A stretch of 6,708 nt of DNA from DASPXY01 sp038227745 (GTDB taxonomy: Bacteria; Planctomycetota; Planctomycetia; Gemmatales; Gemmataceae). Positions 1 to 5,811 of the stretch are shown here, one piece after another; the stretch's first letter is position 1, and the number at the start of each line of letters is the position of its first letter. Both the position numbers and the translations under genes were made by a program. The stretch is taken from contig JBBRPS010000579.1 of NCBI GenBank assembly GCA_038227745.1, positions 1-6,708 on the forward strand. The letters are read 5' to 3'. The notes under the pieces are model-generated. The model worked only from the letters and a program-made list of their open reading frames with translations, did no database searches and had not been told where the DNA came from.

Positions 1-34
1 GACGCGCCAGCGAGGGACCCCTCGCTTGCGCGTC
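1..34. repeat. Near-perfect palindrome (dispersed-repeat or terminator-like hairpin)
   Basis: Left arm 1-16 and right arm 19-34 are reverse complements at 15 of 16 positions; the only mismatch is C8 against T27. The two-base centre would open into a small loop. No T-run follows, so it is not a classic intrinsic terminator. It could still end transcription of a gene lying before the window. By recollection, GC-rich palindromes of this type are scattered between genes in Gemmata-like genomes, which suggests a REP-like family; that part is inference. Confidence 0.6.
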
Positions 35-88
35 GGGCTTGTGTGACCCCCTTCCGCGCCGGAGGAATAGTCAGCGGCGACAGCGCGC

Positions 89-117
89 TTGACACCGTCA
101 GGGAGAACGACTACCAT
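89..117 (+). promoter_or_regulatory. Predicted sigma70-type promoter for the acyltransferase gene
   Basis: A perfect -35 hexamer TTGACA at 89-94 is followed by a 17-base spacer and a -10-like TACCAT at 112-117 (4 of 6 matches). The spacing is optimal. The start of transcription would fall near 124, giving a leader of about 38 bases before the ATG at 162. Confidence 0.55.
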
Positions 118-128
118 CCCGCTCCCTG
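99..128. promoter_or_regulatory. Inverted repeat over the -10 region, possible operator
   Basis: CAGGGAG at 99-105 and CTCCCTG at 122-128 are perfect 7-base inverted copies separated by 16 bases. They bracket the predicted -10 hexamer and the likely transcription start, the position expected for a repressor site. In DNA this GC-rich a 7-base match can arise by chance, so regulation is inference only. Confidence 0.3.
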
Positions 129-161
129 TCAGGGCAAGGAAGCACCTGGAGGAAGACGCGG

Positions 162-929
162 ATGTCCGAGAGGCGCAGGGGAGTACGCTTGCGGGTGACG
201 CCGGCACGGAAGCTGGTGTTCGAGTTGCTCCACCACGCCCGCCGCGTGCCGTCGCTGCCGCTGGCCCGGTCGCTCGACCTCGCCGACCTCGCCGACGAGC
301 GCCGCCGCAGCCCCGCCGCCCCGTCGTGGACCGCCCTGTTCATGCGCGCCTACGGCTTGACGGCCCTGCGCAACCCCGAGCTGCGCCGCGCCTTCATCCG
401 CTGGCCCTTTCCCCACTTCTACGAGCACCCTTGCAGCCTCTGTGCCGCGCTCGTGGAGCGGGAACACGACGGCGAGCAGATCGTCCTCGGCGCCAAGATC
501 CGCGCCCCGGAGGCGCAAACCCTGGCGGACATCGACGCCCACCTGCGCCGCTTCAAGGAGAGGCCCCTGCTGGAGGTCAGCGACTTCCGGCAGCTGCTGC
601 GGCTCGCCCGTTTCCCCTGGCCGCTGCGCCGCTTCCTGTTCTGGCAGTCGCTGAACTGGTCGGGCTACAAGCGGGCTCGGCGCTTCGGAACGTTCATGAT
701 CTCGAGCCTGGGCAACCACGGCGTCGAGCAGCTCCACCCGCTGACACCGCTGACGACGTACTTCACGTTTGGCCCCGTGGCGCCGTCCGGCGAGGTGACG
801 GCGAAGATCATTTACGACCACCGGGTCATGGACGGGCGGTGCGTGGCGCACTGCCTGAACGACCTCGAACACGTCTTGCGGAACGACCTCCTCGCGGAGC
901 TGCGCGGCGCGCGCGGCCGCGCGGCCTGA
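162..929 (+). CDS. Stand-alone 2-oxoacid dehydrogenase E2-type acyltransferase domain protein
   Basis: This 255-residue protein has the catalytic fold of dihydrolipoamide acyltransferases and chloramphenicol acetyltransferase. The signature DHRVMDG lies at residues 219-225; H220 would be the catalytic base and D224 the conserved aspartate. Upstream, FGTFMISSLGNHGV resembles the E2 stretch GTFTISNLG that precedes the active site. No lipoyl domain, no E1/E3-binding domain and no linker are present, so it is about the size of a bare catalytic domain and unlikely to be a core of a dehydrogenase complex. The substrate is unknown; transfer of an acyl group from CoA to a small molecule or sugar is a reasonable guess. 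The ATG at 162 has GGAGG at 148-152, nine bases upstream. No signal peptide or clear membrane segment is seen. It sits alone behind its own predicted promoter, 172 bases before the SDR gene. The family assignment is firm, the role is not. Confidence 0.85.
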   Translation: MSERRRGVRLRVTPARKLVFELLHHARRVPSLPLARSLDLADLADERRRSPAAPSWTALFMRAYGLTALRNPELRRAFIRWPFPHFYEHPCSLCAALVEREHDGEQIVLGAKIRAPEAQTLADIDAHLRRFKERPLLEVSDFRQLLRLARFPWPLRRFLFWQSLNWSGYKRARRFGTFMISSLGNHGVEQLHPLTPLTTYFTFGPVAPSGEVTAKIIYDHRVMDGRCVAHCLNDLEHVLRNDLLAELRGARGRAA

Positions 930-986
930 CTTTCAGTGGAATCCGCCGGGCCCCGGAACCCCGGCACGTCCCCCGGGTGTCGCACC

Positions 987-1008
987 GGGCCGGCCCTCGG
1001 GCCGGCCC
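987..1008. terminator. Tandem palindrome, possible terminator hairpin after the acyltransferase gene
   Basis: GGGCCGGCCC occurs twice, at 987-996 and 999-1008, separated by TC. The unit is self-complementary, so the pair can form a 10-base-pair GC-only hairpin in RNA. It lies 57 bases after the acyltransferase stop and before the next gene. There is no following T-tract, so termination would need Rho or be weak. The rest of 930-1101 shows nothing else I can name apart from the ribosome binding site at 1092-1095. Confidence 0.4.
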
Positions 1009-1101
1009 ACCGCGAACCCCTCACATCTTGCATCCGGTTGTCCCTCTCTTCTGCGGGGAAGACCGGCGCCGCCGTCCCCGGCGGCAGGAACGGAGAAGAG
1101 C

Positions 1102-2193
1102 ATGTCGAACTCCCCTGCGGGCGCGCGCGCGCCGGACCCTCGCTTCTGGGACGGCACGCCGGTGTGCGTCACCGGCGGCAGCGGCTTCCTGGGCTATCAC
1201 CTCGTCCGGCTCCTGCTCGACCTCGGCGCGCGCGTGCGCGTGCTGGCCCTGCCGCCCGCCCCCGCGCACCCGCTGCTGCGGCGCCACGGCGTCCACTGCA
1301 TCTTCGGCGACGTCCGCCGGCCAACCGTCGTGCGCCGCGCCGTTGCCGACGCCGCCGTCGTCTTTCACACCGCGGGCGTGGTCGGCGTCTGGGGCGCGGC
1401 CCTGAAGCGCATGCTCCCCGTCCACGTCGCCGGCACGCGCAACGTCCTGGCCGCCGCCCCGCGCGGCTGCCGCGTCGTCCACACCTCCTCCATCGTTGCC
1501 GTCGGCGCCTCGCGCACCCCGGTCCCGGTGACCGAGGACACGGCCTTCACGCTCCAGGGCCTCCGCGTCGATTACGTCCACGCCAAGCGCATCGCCGAAC
1601 TCGTCGCCCTCGACACCCCCGGCCGCCACGTCGTCGTCACTAACCCCGGTTACCTCCTCGGCCCGGACGACCACGAGCGCTCCGTCATGGGCCGCTTCTG
1701 CGCGCGCTTCTGGAAGGGGCGCGTGCCGCTGGCGCCGCCGGGCGGGCTGAACCTCGTGGACGTGCGCGACGTGGCGAGCGGCCACCTGCTGGCCGCCGAG
1801 CACGGCCGGCCGGGGCGCCGCTATATCCTCGGCGGCGAGGACTGCGGCTTCCCGCGGTTCCTCGACCTGCTCGCCGAGGCTGCCGACCTCCGGCCGCGCG
1901 GCCTGCCGCAGGTGCCCGCCTGGCTGCTGGGCGCCTGGGCGCGCCTCGCCGCCTGCCGCTCCTGGTTCACCGGCACCGAGCCGTTCCCGGCCGTCCAGCA
2001 CGTCCGCCTGAACCGCTATTACTGGTTCGCCAGCTCCGCGCGCGCCGAGCGCGAGCTGGGTTACCGGGCGCGGCCGCTGCGCGCCTGCCTGGACGACGCC
2101 TACCGCTGGCACCTGGCCAACGGAGGCCTGCCCCTGCGGACCCTGGGCCGCTGGTGGATGCGCCCGGCACCCGCGCGGCGCCCGGCGGCCTGA
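1102..2193 (+). CDS. NAD-dependent epimerase/dehydratase (extended SDR), HpnA-like
   Basis: This 363-residue extended short-chain dehydrogenase/reductase should bind NAD(P) through the Rossmann motif TGGSGFLG at residues 24-31. The catalytic set is visible: serine in TSS (128-130) and Y158-x3-K162 in DYVHAK. The second half (GLNLVDVRDVASGHLLA, then RRYILGGE, then a late ELGYRARPL) closely follows the layout of the hopanoid-associated sugar epimerase HpnA and of dihydroflavonol-4-reductase-like proteins. Those act on a sugar or on a keto/hydroxyl pair; the true substrate here cannot be read from sequence. An N-terminal extension of about 18 residues precedes the first strand. GGAG at 1092-1095 lies six bases before the ATG. 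No convincing promoter was seen in front, so it may share the transcript of the acyltransferase gene. No hopanoid genes are visible in the window, so the hpnA symbol is withheld. Confidence 0.88.
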   Translation: MSNSPAGARAPDPRFWDGTPVCVTGGSGFLGYHLVRLLLDLGARVRVLALPPAPAHPLLRRHGVHCIFGDVRRPTVVRRAVADAAVVFHTAGVVGVWGAALKRMLPVHVAGTRNVLAAAPRGCRVVHTSSIVAVGASRTPVPVTEDTAFTLQGLRVDYVHAKRIAELVALDTPGRHVVVTNPGYLLGPDDHERSVMGRFCARFWKGRVPLAPPGGLNLVDVRDVASGHLLAAEHGRPGRRYILGGEDCGFPRFLDLLAEAADLRPRGLPQVPAWLLGAWARLAACRSWFTGTEPFPAVQHVRLNRYYWFASSARAERELGYRARPLRACLDDAYRWHLANGGLPLRTLGRWWMRPAPARRPAA

Positions 2194-2277
2194 CGTCCGC
2201 GGCGACGGCGCCCGCGGGAAAGCCGGGGGACGGTGGCGAAGGGAGCGCCCGCGTTTGCCTGGCGGACCCAAACCCCC

Positions 2278-2306
2278 TTGCAAACTGCGGGCGCCCCACG
2301 TATAAG
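2278..2306 (+). promoter_or_regulatory. Predicted sigma70-type promoter for lhgO
   Basis: TTGCAA at 2278-2283 (4 of 6 matches to the -35 consensus) is followed by exactly 17 bases and TATAAG at 2301-2306 (5 of 6 matches to the -10). Transcription would begin near 2313, leaving an untranslated leader of about 160 bases before the TTG start at 2474. An AT-rich -10 stands out in this GC-rich DNA, which strengthens the call. Confidence 0.6.
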
Positions 2307-2405
2307 TCGCTCCGGGTTTTCCGGCCCCGACGCGCCGACCGGCATGAGACTTTTCCCCAGGCTTCGGGCCGTAACAGGAATGCCCCGCGTCGCTTCCCTT
2401 GAAGT

Positions 2406-2457
2406 GGCGGGGGAGGCAGGGCCGATCGAGGGAGACGAGAAAAACCCTCCCCCCGCC
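2406..2457 (+). promoter_or_regulatory. Stem-loop in the lhgO leader just before the ribosome binding site
   Basis: GGCGGGGGAGG at 2406-2416 can pair with CCTCCCCCCGCC at 2446-2457 with one bulged C, closing a loop of about 29 bases that ends in an A5 run. The stem ends seven bases before the GAGGTGA ribosome binding site. The nine bases GGAGACGAG occur inside the loop (2431-2439) and again over the ribosome binding site (2458-2466). This could influence translation of lhgO. It matches no riboswitch class I recognise, and the regulatory role is inference. Confidence 0.35.
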
Positions 2458-2463
2458 GGAGAC

Positions 2464-2470
2464 GAGGTGA
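2464..2470 (+). promoter_or_regulatory. Ribosome binding site that decides the TTG start of lhgO
   Basis: GAGGTGA matches the anti-Shine-Dalgarno complement well. Its GAGG core ends six bases before TTG at 2474. No in-frame ATG or GTG lies between this site and the Rossmann motif that must be near the N-terminus, so TTG is the best start. Confidence 0.65.
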
Positions 2471-2473
2471 AGC

Positions 2474-3577
2474 TTGACAGGCGCGACCCCCTATGACGTG
2501 GCCATCGTCGGCGGCGGGATCGTGGGCATGGCCACCGCGATGGCACTGACCTCCCAGTCGCGGCCCTCCCTGGTCGTCCTCGAGGCCGAGAAGCGCCTCG
2601 CCGCCCACCAGACCGGGAACAACAGCGGCGTCGTCCACTCCGGACTCTACTACCGCCCCGGCTCGCTCAAGGCGCGCAACTGCGTCGAGGGCCGCGCGGC
2701 CCTCTACCGCTTCTGCCAGGAGCACGGCGTCGCCTACGAGCGCTGCGGCAAGGTTGTCGTCGCCCTGCGGCCCGAGGAATTGCCGGCCCTCGAGGAACTC
2801 GAGCGCCGCGGCCAGGCCAACGGCCTGGAGGGGCTGCGGCGTCTGACCGCCGAGGAGATCCATGAGTACGAGCCGCACGTCACCGGCATCGCCGGCCTGC
2901 ACTGCCCCGAGACCGGCATCGTCGATTACACGCAGGTGACCCAGGCCTACGGGGCCGTCGTGCGCCAGGCCGGCGGTATCGTTCAGACGAGAGCCCGCGT
3001 CCGCAAGGTCCACCGCCGCGGCGGCGAGATCGTCCTGGAGACCACCGCCGGGGAGGTCCACTGCCACCACCTGATCAACTGCGGCGGGCTGCAGTGCGAC
3101 CGCATCGCCCGACTGTGCGGCGTGGACCCCGGGCTGCAGATCATCCCCTTCCGCGGCGAGTATTACGAGCTGGTCCCCGGGCGCCGCCACCTGGTTCGGA
3201 ACCTCGTCTACCCGGTCCCCGACCCGCGCTTCCCGTTCCTCGGGGTTCACTTCACGCGCATGATTCACGGCGGCGTCGAGGCCGGCCCCAACGCGGTCCT
3301 GGCCTGGAAACGCGAGGGCTACAGCCACCGCGACGTGTCGCTGACCGACCTGCTGCAGATGGCCTCTTACGGCGGCTTCTGGCGCATGGTGACGAACTAC
3401 TGGCGGACTGGCCTGGGCGAGCTGTACCGCTCGCTGAGCAAGCGCGCGTTCCTGAAGGCGCTGCAGCGGCTGCTGCCGGAGCTGCAGGCGGAGGACTTGC
3501 GACCGGGCGGTGCCGGCGTCCGCGCCCAGGCGGTGGCGCCCGACGGCCGTCTCGTGGACGACTTCCGGCTCGTGTAG
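2474..3577 (+). CDS. lhgO: L-2-hydroxyglutarate oxidase, cut short by an in-frame TAG
   Basis: This is an FAD-dependent oxidoreductase of the DAO fold that oxidises L-2-hydroxyglutarate to 2-oxoglutarate; in E. coli it passes electrons to the membrane quinone pool. The dinucleotide-binding motif GGGIVG is at residues 13-18, the family signature HQTGNNSGVVHSGLYY at 45-60, TGIVDY at 147-152, FRGEYY at 226-231, and RPGGAGVRAQ at 343-352. Translation stops at TAG 3575-3577 after 367 residues, whereas family members run to about 400-420. In-frame family sequence continues beyond the stop, so the C-terminal FAD-contacting segment is missing from this product. As a protein it is probably inactive unless the stop is read through or is a sequence error. 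It has its own predicted promoter and long leader. No csiD or gabDTP partners, which accompany lhgO in E. coli, are present. Identity is very firm; functionality is doubtful. Confidence 0.9.
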   Translation: MTGATPYDVAIVGGGIVGMATAMALTSQSRPSLVVLEAEKRLAAHQTGNNSGVVHSGLYYRPGSLKARNCVEGRAALYRFCQEHGVAYERCGKVVVALRPEELPALEELERRGQANGLEGLRRLTAEEIHEYEPHVTGIAGLHCPETGIVDYTQVTQAYGAVVRQAGGIVQTRARVRKVHRRGGEIVLETTAGEVHCHHLINCGGLQCDRIARLCGVDPGLQIIPFRGEYYELVPGRRHLVRNLVYPVPDPRFPFLGVHFTRMIHGGVEAGPNAVLAWKREGYSHRDVSLTDLLQMASYGGFWRMVTNYWRTGLGELYRSLSKRAFLKALQRLLPELQAEDLRPGGAGVRAQAVAPDGRLVDDFRLV

Positions 3578-3787
3578 GCCGAGCGGATGATCCACGTCCT
3601 CAATGCCCCGTCGCCGGCGGCGACGGCGTCCATCAGCATCGGCCGGACGATTGCCGCCATGGCCGCCCGCGAGTTCGAGTTGTCCCGGCGCCCCTTTCGC
3701 GGGGTAACGACGGCGGCCACGGCAGACGGGATCCAGACCGAACCTTGTGCCCCTGTTGGCGCAGGGCGAGGCGAACGGCCGGCGTAA
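3578..3787 (+). pseudogene. lhgO: C-terminal remnant of lhgO behind the amber stop
   Basis: In the same frame as lhgO, the sequence right after TAG reads AERMIHVLNAPSPAAT and then an SIGRTIAAMAAREFEL stretch. This is the expected end of the L-2-hydroxyglutarate oxidase family, where NAPSPAAT (codons 377-384 counted from 2474) helps hold FAD. A single base change at 3575, for example CAG or GAG to TAG, would explain the break. Family-like sequence fades at about 3690. The frame then runs on until TAA at 3785-3787, which lies inside the palindromic repeat, so the original stop may also have been displaced. An ATG at 3587 exists, but a separate short protein is not expected. Confidence 0.75.
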
Positions 3788-3888
3788 GCCGGCTGGTACA
3801 GCACCCCGCTTGGCGAACGGCCGGGGGAGCCGGCTGGTACCGCACCCCGCTTGGCGCAGGACCAGCCGGCTTACGCCGGCCGTTCGCC
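3770..3888. repeat. Cluster of REP-like palindromic repeats, two direct and one inverted copy
   Basis: Copy one (3770-3811) and copy two (3812-3852) are tandem units of 42 and 41 bases, each beginning GGCGAACGGCC and ending GCACCCCGCTT; copy two has a changed centre. Positions 3861-3888 are a perfect 28-base reverse complement of 3770-3797, so the cluster can fold into a large hairpin. The core GCCGGCGTAAGCCGGC is itself palindromic. TTGGCGCAGG occurs at 3756-3765 and again at 3851-3860. The array fills most of the 349 bases between the lhgO stop and rfbC together with the lhgO remnant. It may act as a transcription barrier between them. I see no transposase. Confidence 0.85.
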
Positions 3889-3914
3889 AATAGCGAAGAC
3901 CACCTGTCCATGAG

Positions 3915-3920
3915 AGGAGG
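3915..3920 (+). promoter_or_regulatory. Strong ribosome binding site that decides the TTG start of rfbC
   Basis: AGGAGG lies exactly six bases before TTG at 3927. The encoded MKIVGV start fits the N-terminus of the epimerase family, and no in-frame ATG is available nearby. Confidence 0.75.
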
Positions 3921-3926
3921 CTTGCC

Positions 3927-4577
3927 TTGAAAATCGTCGGCGTGAAGCAACTCGCGATCCCGGACGTGAAAGTCGTCCGCTTCGCGCGGTTCTGCGACCA
4001 TCGCGGCTATTTCACGGAACACTTCCGCAAGAGCGACTTCCGGAACAACCCCGCGACCGCCTTCCTGGCGGGCGTGGAGTGGCTCCAGACCAACGAGAGC
4101 TACTCCCGCCAGGGGACGGTGCGCGGCCTGCACTTCCAGTGGAACCCGTACCAGGGCAAGCTGGTTCGGACGCTGCACGGCCACATGATCGACCTGGTCC
4201 TGGACATCCGCAAGGGCTCGCCGACGTTCGCCAAGATCATCGCCCACGACATGCCGGCCTGCACCGGCGGCGACTGGGGCGAGTGGATCTGGGTGCCGCC
4301 GGGCTTCGCCCACGGGGCGTGTTTCCCAACGGACGGCGCGATCGAGTACTACTGCTCGAGCGAATACAGCCCCGGCTGCGAGGCCGCCATCTCTCCCCTG
4401 GCGAAGGACATCGACTGGTCGCTGTGCGACGCCGCGCTGCGGGCCGCATTCCAGGAGATCGTCGGCGGCACGCCGCTGTTCACCGACAAGGACCGGAACG
4501 GGTTCACACTTGCCGCGTGGCAGAAGGACGAGCGGTCCAACCACTTCCTCTACCCGGTGGGGGCGGCCGCCGCCTGA
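3927..4577 (+). CDS. rfbC: dTDP-4-dehydrorhamnose 3,5-epimerase family protein
   Basis: This cupin-fold epimerase would act on dTDP-4-keto-6-deoxyglucose, inverting C3 and/or C5 on the way to dTDP-L-rhamnose or a related 6-deoxysugar. Family landmarks are clear: DHRGYFTEHF near residues 24-33, RGLHFQ with the catalytic histidine H69, K78 in the QGKLVR stretch, VPPGFAHG, the tyrosine-bearing IEYYCSSEY (139-147), and FTDKDRNGFTLAAW at the C-terminus. At 216 residues it is some 30 longer than typical RmlC, partly from an insertion around HDMPACTGGDWGEW. The segment that usually carries the aspartate partner of the histidine reads SPLAKDIDW (156-164) and is shorter than usual, so the dyad residue is uncertain. 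No promoter was recognised in front. The next gene is rfbB, 156 bases on, behind its own promoter. The family is firm; whether it is a true 3,5-epimerase or a paralogue is open. Confidence 0.88.
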   Translation: MKIVGVKQLAIPDVKVVRFARFCDHRGYFTEHFRKSDFRNNPATAFLAGVEWLQTNESYSRQGTVRGLHFQWNPYQGKLVRTLHGHMIDLVLDIRKGSPTFAKIIAHDMPACTGGDWGEWIWVPPGFAHGACFPTDGAIEYYCSSEYSPGCEAAISPLAKDIDWSLCDAALRAAFQEIVGGTPLFTDKDRNGFTLAAWQKDERSNHFLYPVGAAAA

Positions 4578-4598
4578 GGTGCCGCCCGTGACCCCGGC

Positions 4599-4626
4599 TT
4601 GACTTCCCCGGCAAAGTGAGTATTTT
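4599..4626 (+). promoter_or_regulatory. Predicted sigma70-type promoter for rfbB (and rfbA)
   Basis: TTGACT at 4599-4604 (5 of 6 matches) is followed by a 16-base spacer and TATTTT at 4621-4626 (4 of 6). Transcription would begin near 4633, giving a leader of about 100 bases. CCCGGC at 4607-4612 and GCCGGG at 4632-4637 form a short inverted repeat around the -10, which could be an operator or chance. A T6 run at 4713-4718 follows a very weak 4-base-pair stem; I do not call it a terminator. Confidence 0.55.
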
Positions 4627-4733
4627 GGCAGGCCGGGTGTAAGGGACCTACACGTCGGGGCCTGCGCGGACGGCTGTTCCGTTTCGCCGCGATCATCCCC
4701 GATGAGTCCGGGTTTTTTGGGGAAAGGATGCCC

Positions 4734-5750
4734 ATGTCGGCCCTCCTGGTGACCGGCGGCTGCGGCTTCATCGGCAGCAACTTCATCCGCCACGTGCTCG
4801 AAACCGACCCGCAGGTCCGGGTCGTTAATTTCGACAAACTAACCTACGCGGGCAACCTGGCGAACCTCGCCGACGTTGCCGGCGACCCCCGCTACCGCTT
4901 CGTGCGCGGCGACGTCACCGACCGCGACGCGGTCGCGAAGGTGCTCGAGGGCGGCGTGGCCGGCATCCTCCACTTCGCCGCCGAGAGCCACGTCGATCGC
5001 AGCATCCAGGACAGCGGCCCCTTCCTGCAGACCAACGTGATCGGCACGCAGGTGCTGCTCGACGCGGCGCGTCGCTTCAACATCCCGCGCTACCTCCAGG
5101 TGTCCACCGACGAGGTCTACGGCAGCCTCGGCGAGACCGGCGCCTTCACCGAGGACACGCCGCTGGCGCCGAACAGCCCTTACGCCGCGAGCAAGGCGGC
5201 GGCGGACCTCCTGGTACGCAGCTACGTCCACACCTTCGGCATGCCGGCGCTCGTCACGCGCTGCTCGAACAACTACGGCCCCTGGCAGTTCCCCGAGAAA
5301 CTGCTGCCGCTCTTCATCACCAACCTGCTGCGCGACGAGCCGATCCCGGTCTACGGCGACGGCCTGAACGTGCGCGACTGGATCCACGTCCGCGACCACT
5401 GCGCCGGCATCTACCGCGTCTGGCAGGGCGGCCGAGTCGGCGAGATCTACAACCTTGGCGGCCGCTGCGAGCGGAACAACCTGGAGCTGACCCACACCCT
5501 CCTCGACGTGATGGGCAAGCCGCGCTCGCTGATCCGCTTCGTGAAGGACCGGCCGGGGCACGACCGGCGCTACGCCATCGACTGCGCCAAGATCGAGCAC
5601 GAGCTGGGGTGGCGGCCGGAGATGTCCTTCGAGGAGGGGCTGCGCGACACCGTCCGCTGGTATCGCGAGCACGCGGAGTGGGTGGCGAACATCCGCACGG
5701 GCGAGTACCTGCGGTATTACGAACAGCAGTACGGGCGGCTGGCGGCGTAA
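4734..5750 (+). CDS. rfbB: dTDP-glucose 4,6-dehydratase
   Basis: This enzyme (RmlB) is an extended SDR that uses bound NAD to convert dTDP-glucose into dTDP-4-keto-6-deoxyglucose, the branch point for rhamnose and many other 6-deoxysugars. Counting from the ATG at 4734, the Rossmann motif TGGCGFIG is at residues 7-14, the catalytic T-D-E of STDEVYG at 125-127, and Y150-x3-K154 in YAASK. HFAAESHVDRSI, NNYGPWQFPEKLLPLFI and DWIHVRDHC are further hallmarks. At 338 residues it is within the family range. An in-frame ATG six bases earlier (4728) is possible, but the AAAGG at 4723-4727 is correctly spaced, six bases, only for 4734. The product of the following gene makes its substrate, and the preceding gene product would use its product. 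The gene is complete and looks functional. Confidence 0.95.
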   Translation: MSALLVTGGCGFIGSNFIRHVLETDPQVRVVNFDKLTYAGNLANLADVAGDPRYRFVRGDVTDRDAVAKVLEGGVAGILHFAAESHVDRSIQDSGPFLQTNVIGTQVLLDAARRFNIPRYLQVSTDEVYGSLGETGAFTEDTPLAPNSPYAASKAAADLLVRSYVHTFGMPALVTRCSNNYGPWQFPEKLLPLFITNLLRDEPIPVYGDGLNVRDWIHVRDHCAGIYRVWQGGRVGEIYNLGGRCERNNLELTHTLLDVMGKPRSLIRFVKDRPGHDRRYAIDCAKIEHELGWRPEMSFEEGLRDTVRWYREHAEWVANIRTGEYLRYYEQQYGRLAA

Positions 5751-5811
5751 GCCCGCCAAAGAGGCGAGGCCGGTCGTGTCCCTGGCGATTTATGACACAA
5801 ATGGGGTGACC

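Noticed and set aside
89..1405. Long + strand open frame of 438 codons overlapping the acyltransferase and SDR genes
   Set aside because: Its translation is rich in Arg, Pro and Ala without any domain, typical of an off-frame reading of GC-rich coding DNA, and it overlaps two genes with clear family motifs.
2233..2496. Small + strand open frame of 87 codons between the SDR gene and lhgO
   Set aside because: It spans the predicted lhgO promoter and leader, lacks a recognisable domain, and overlaps the lhgO start in another frame.
1021..3595. Long minus-strand open frames (1021-2283 and 1967-3595)
   Set aside because: They are antisense to the SDR and lhgO genes, carry no recognisable motifs, and have the Val/Gly/Ala/Asp-rich composition expected of the complement of GC-rich codons.
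3587..3787. Separate small gene starting at ATG 3587
   Set aside because: It is in frame with lhgO and its sequence is the conserved lhgO C-terminus, so it is a remnant rather than an independent gene.
3770..3888. CRISPR array
   Set aside because: Only two direct units that adjoin without unique spacers, plus an inverted copy; the arrangement fits palindromic REP-like repeats.
4693..4718. Intrinsic terminator or attenuator in the rfbB leader
   Set aside because: A T6 run is present, but the preceding stem has only about four base pairs with a seven-base loop, too weak to call.
5776..5811. Upstream GTG start for rfbA
   Set aside because: It would add 12 residues not typical of the family; the ATG at 5812 gives the expected N-terminus close to the GG-x-GTRL motif.
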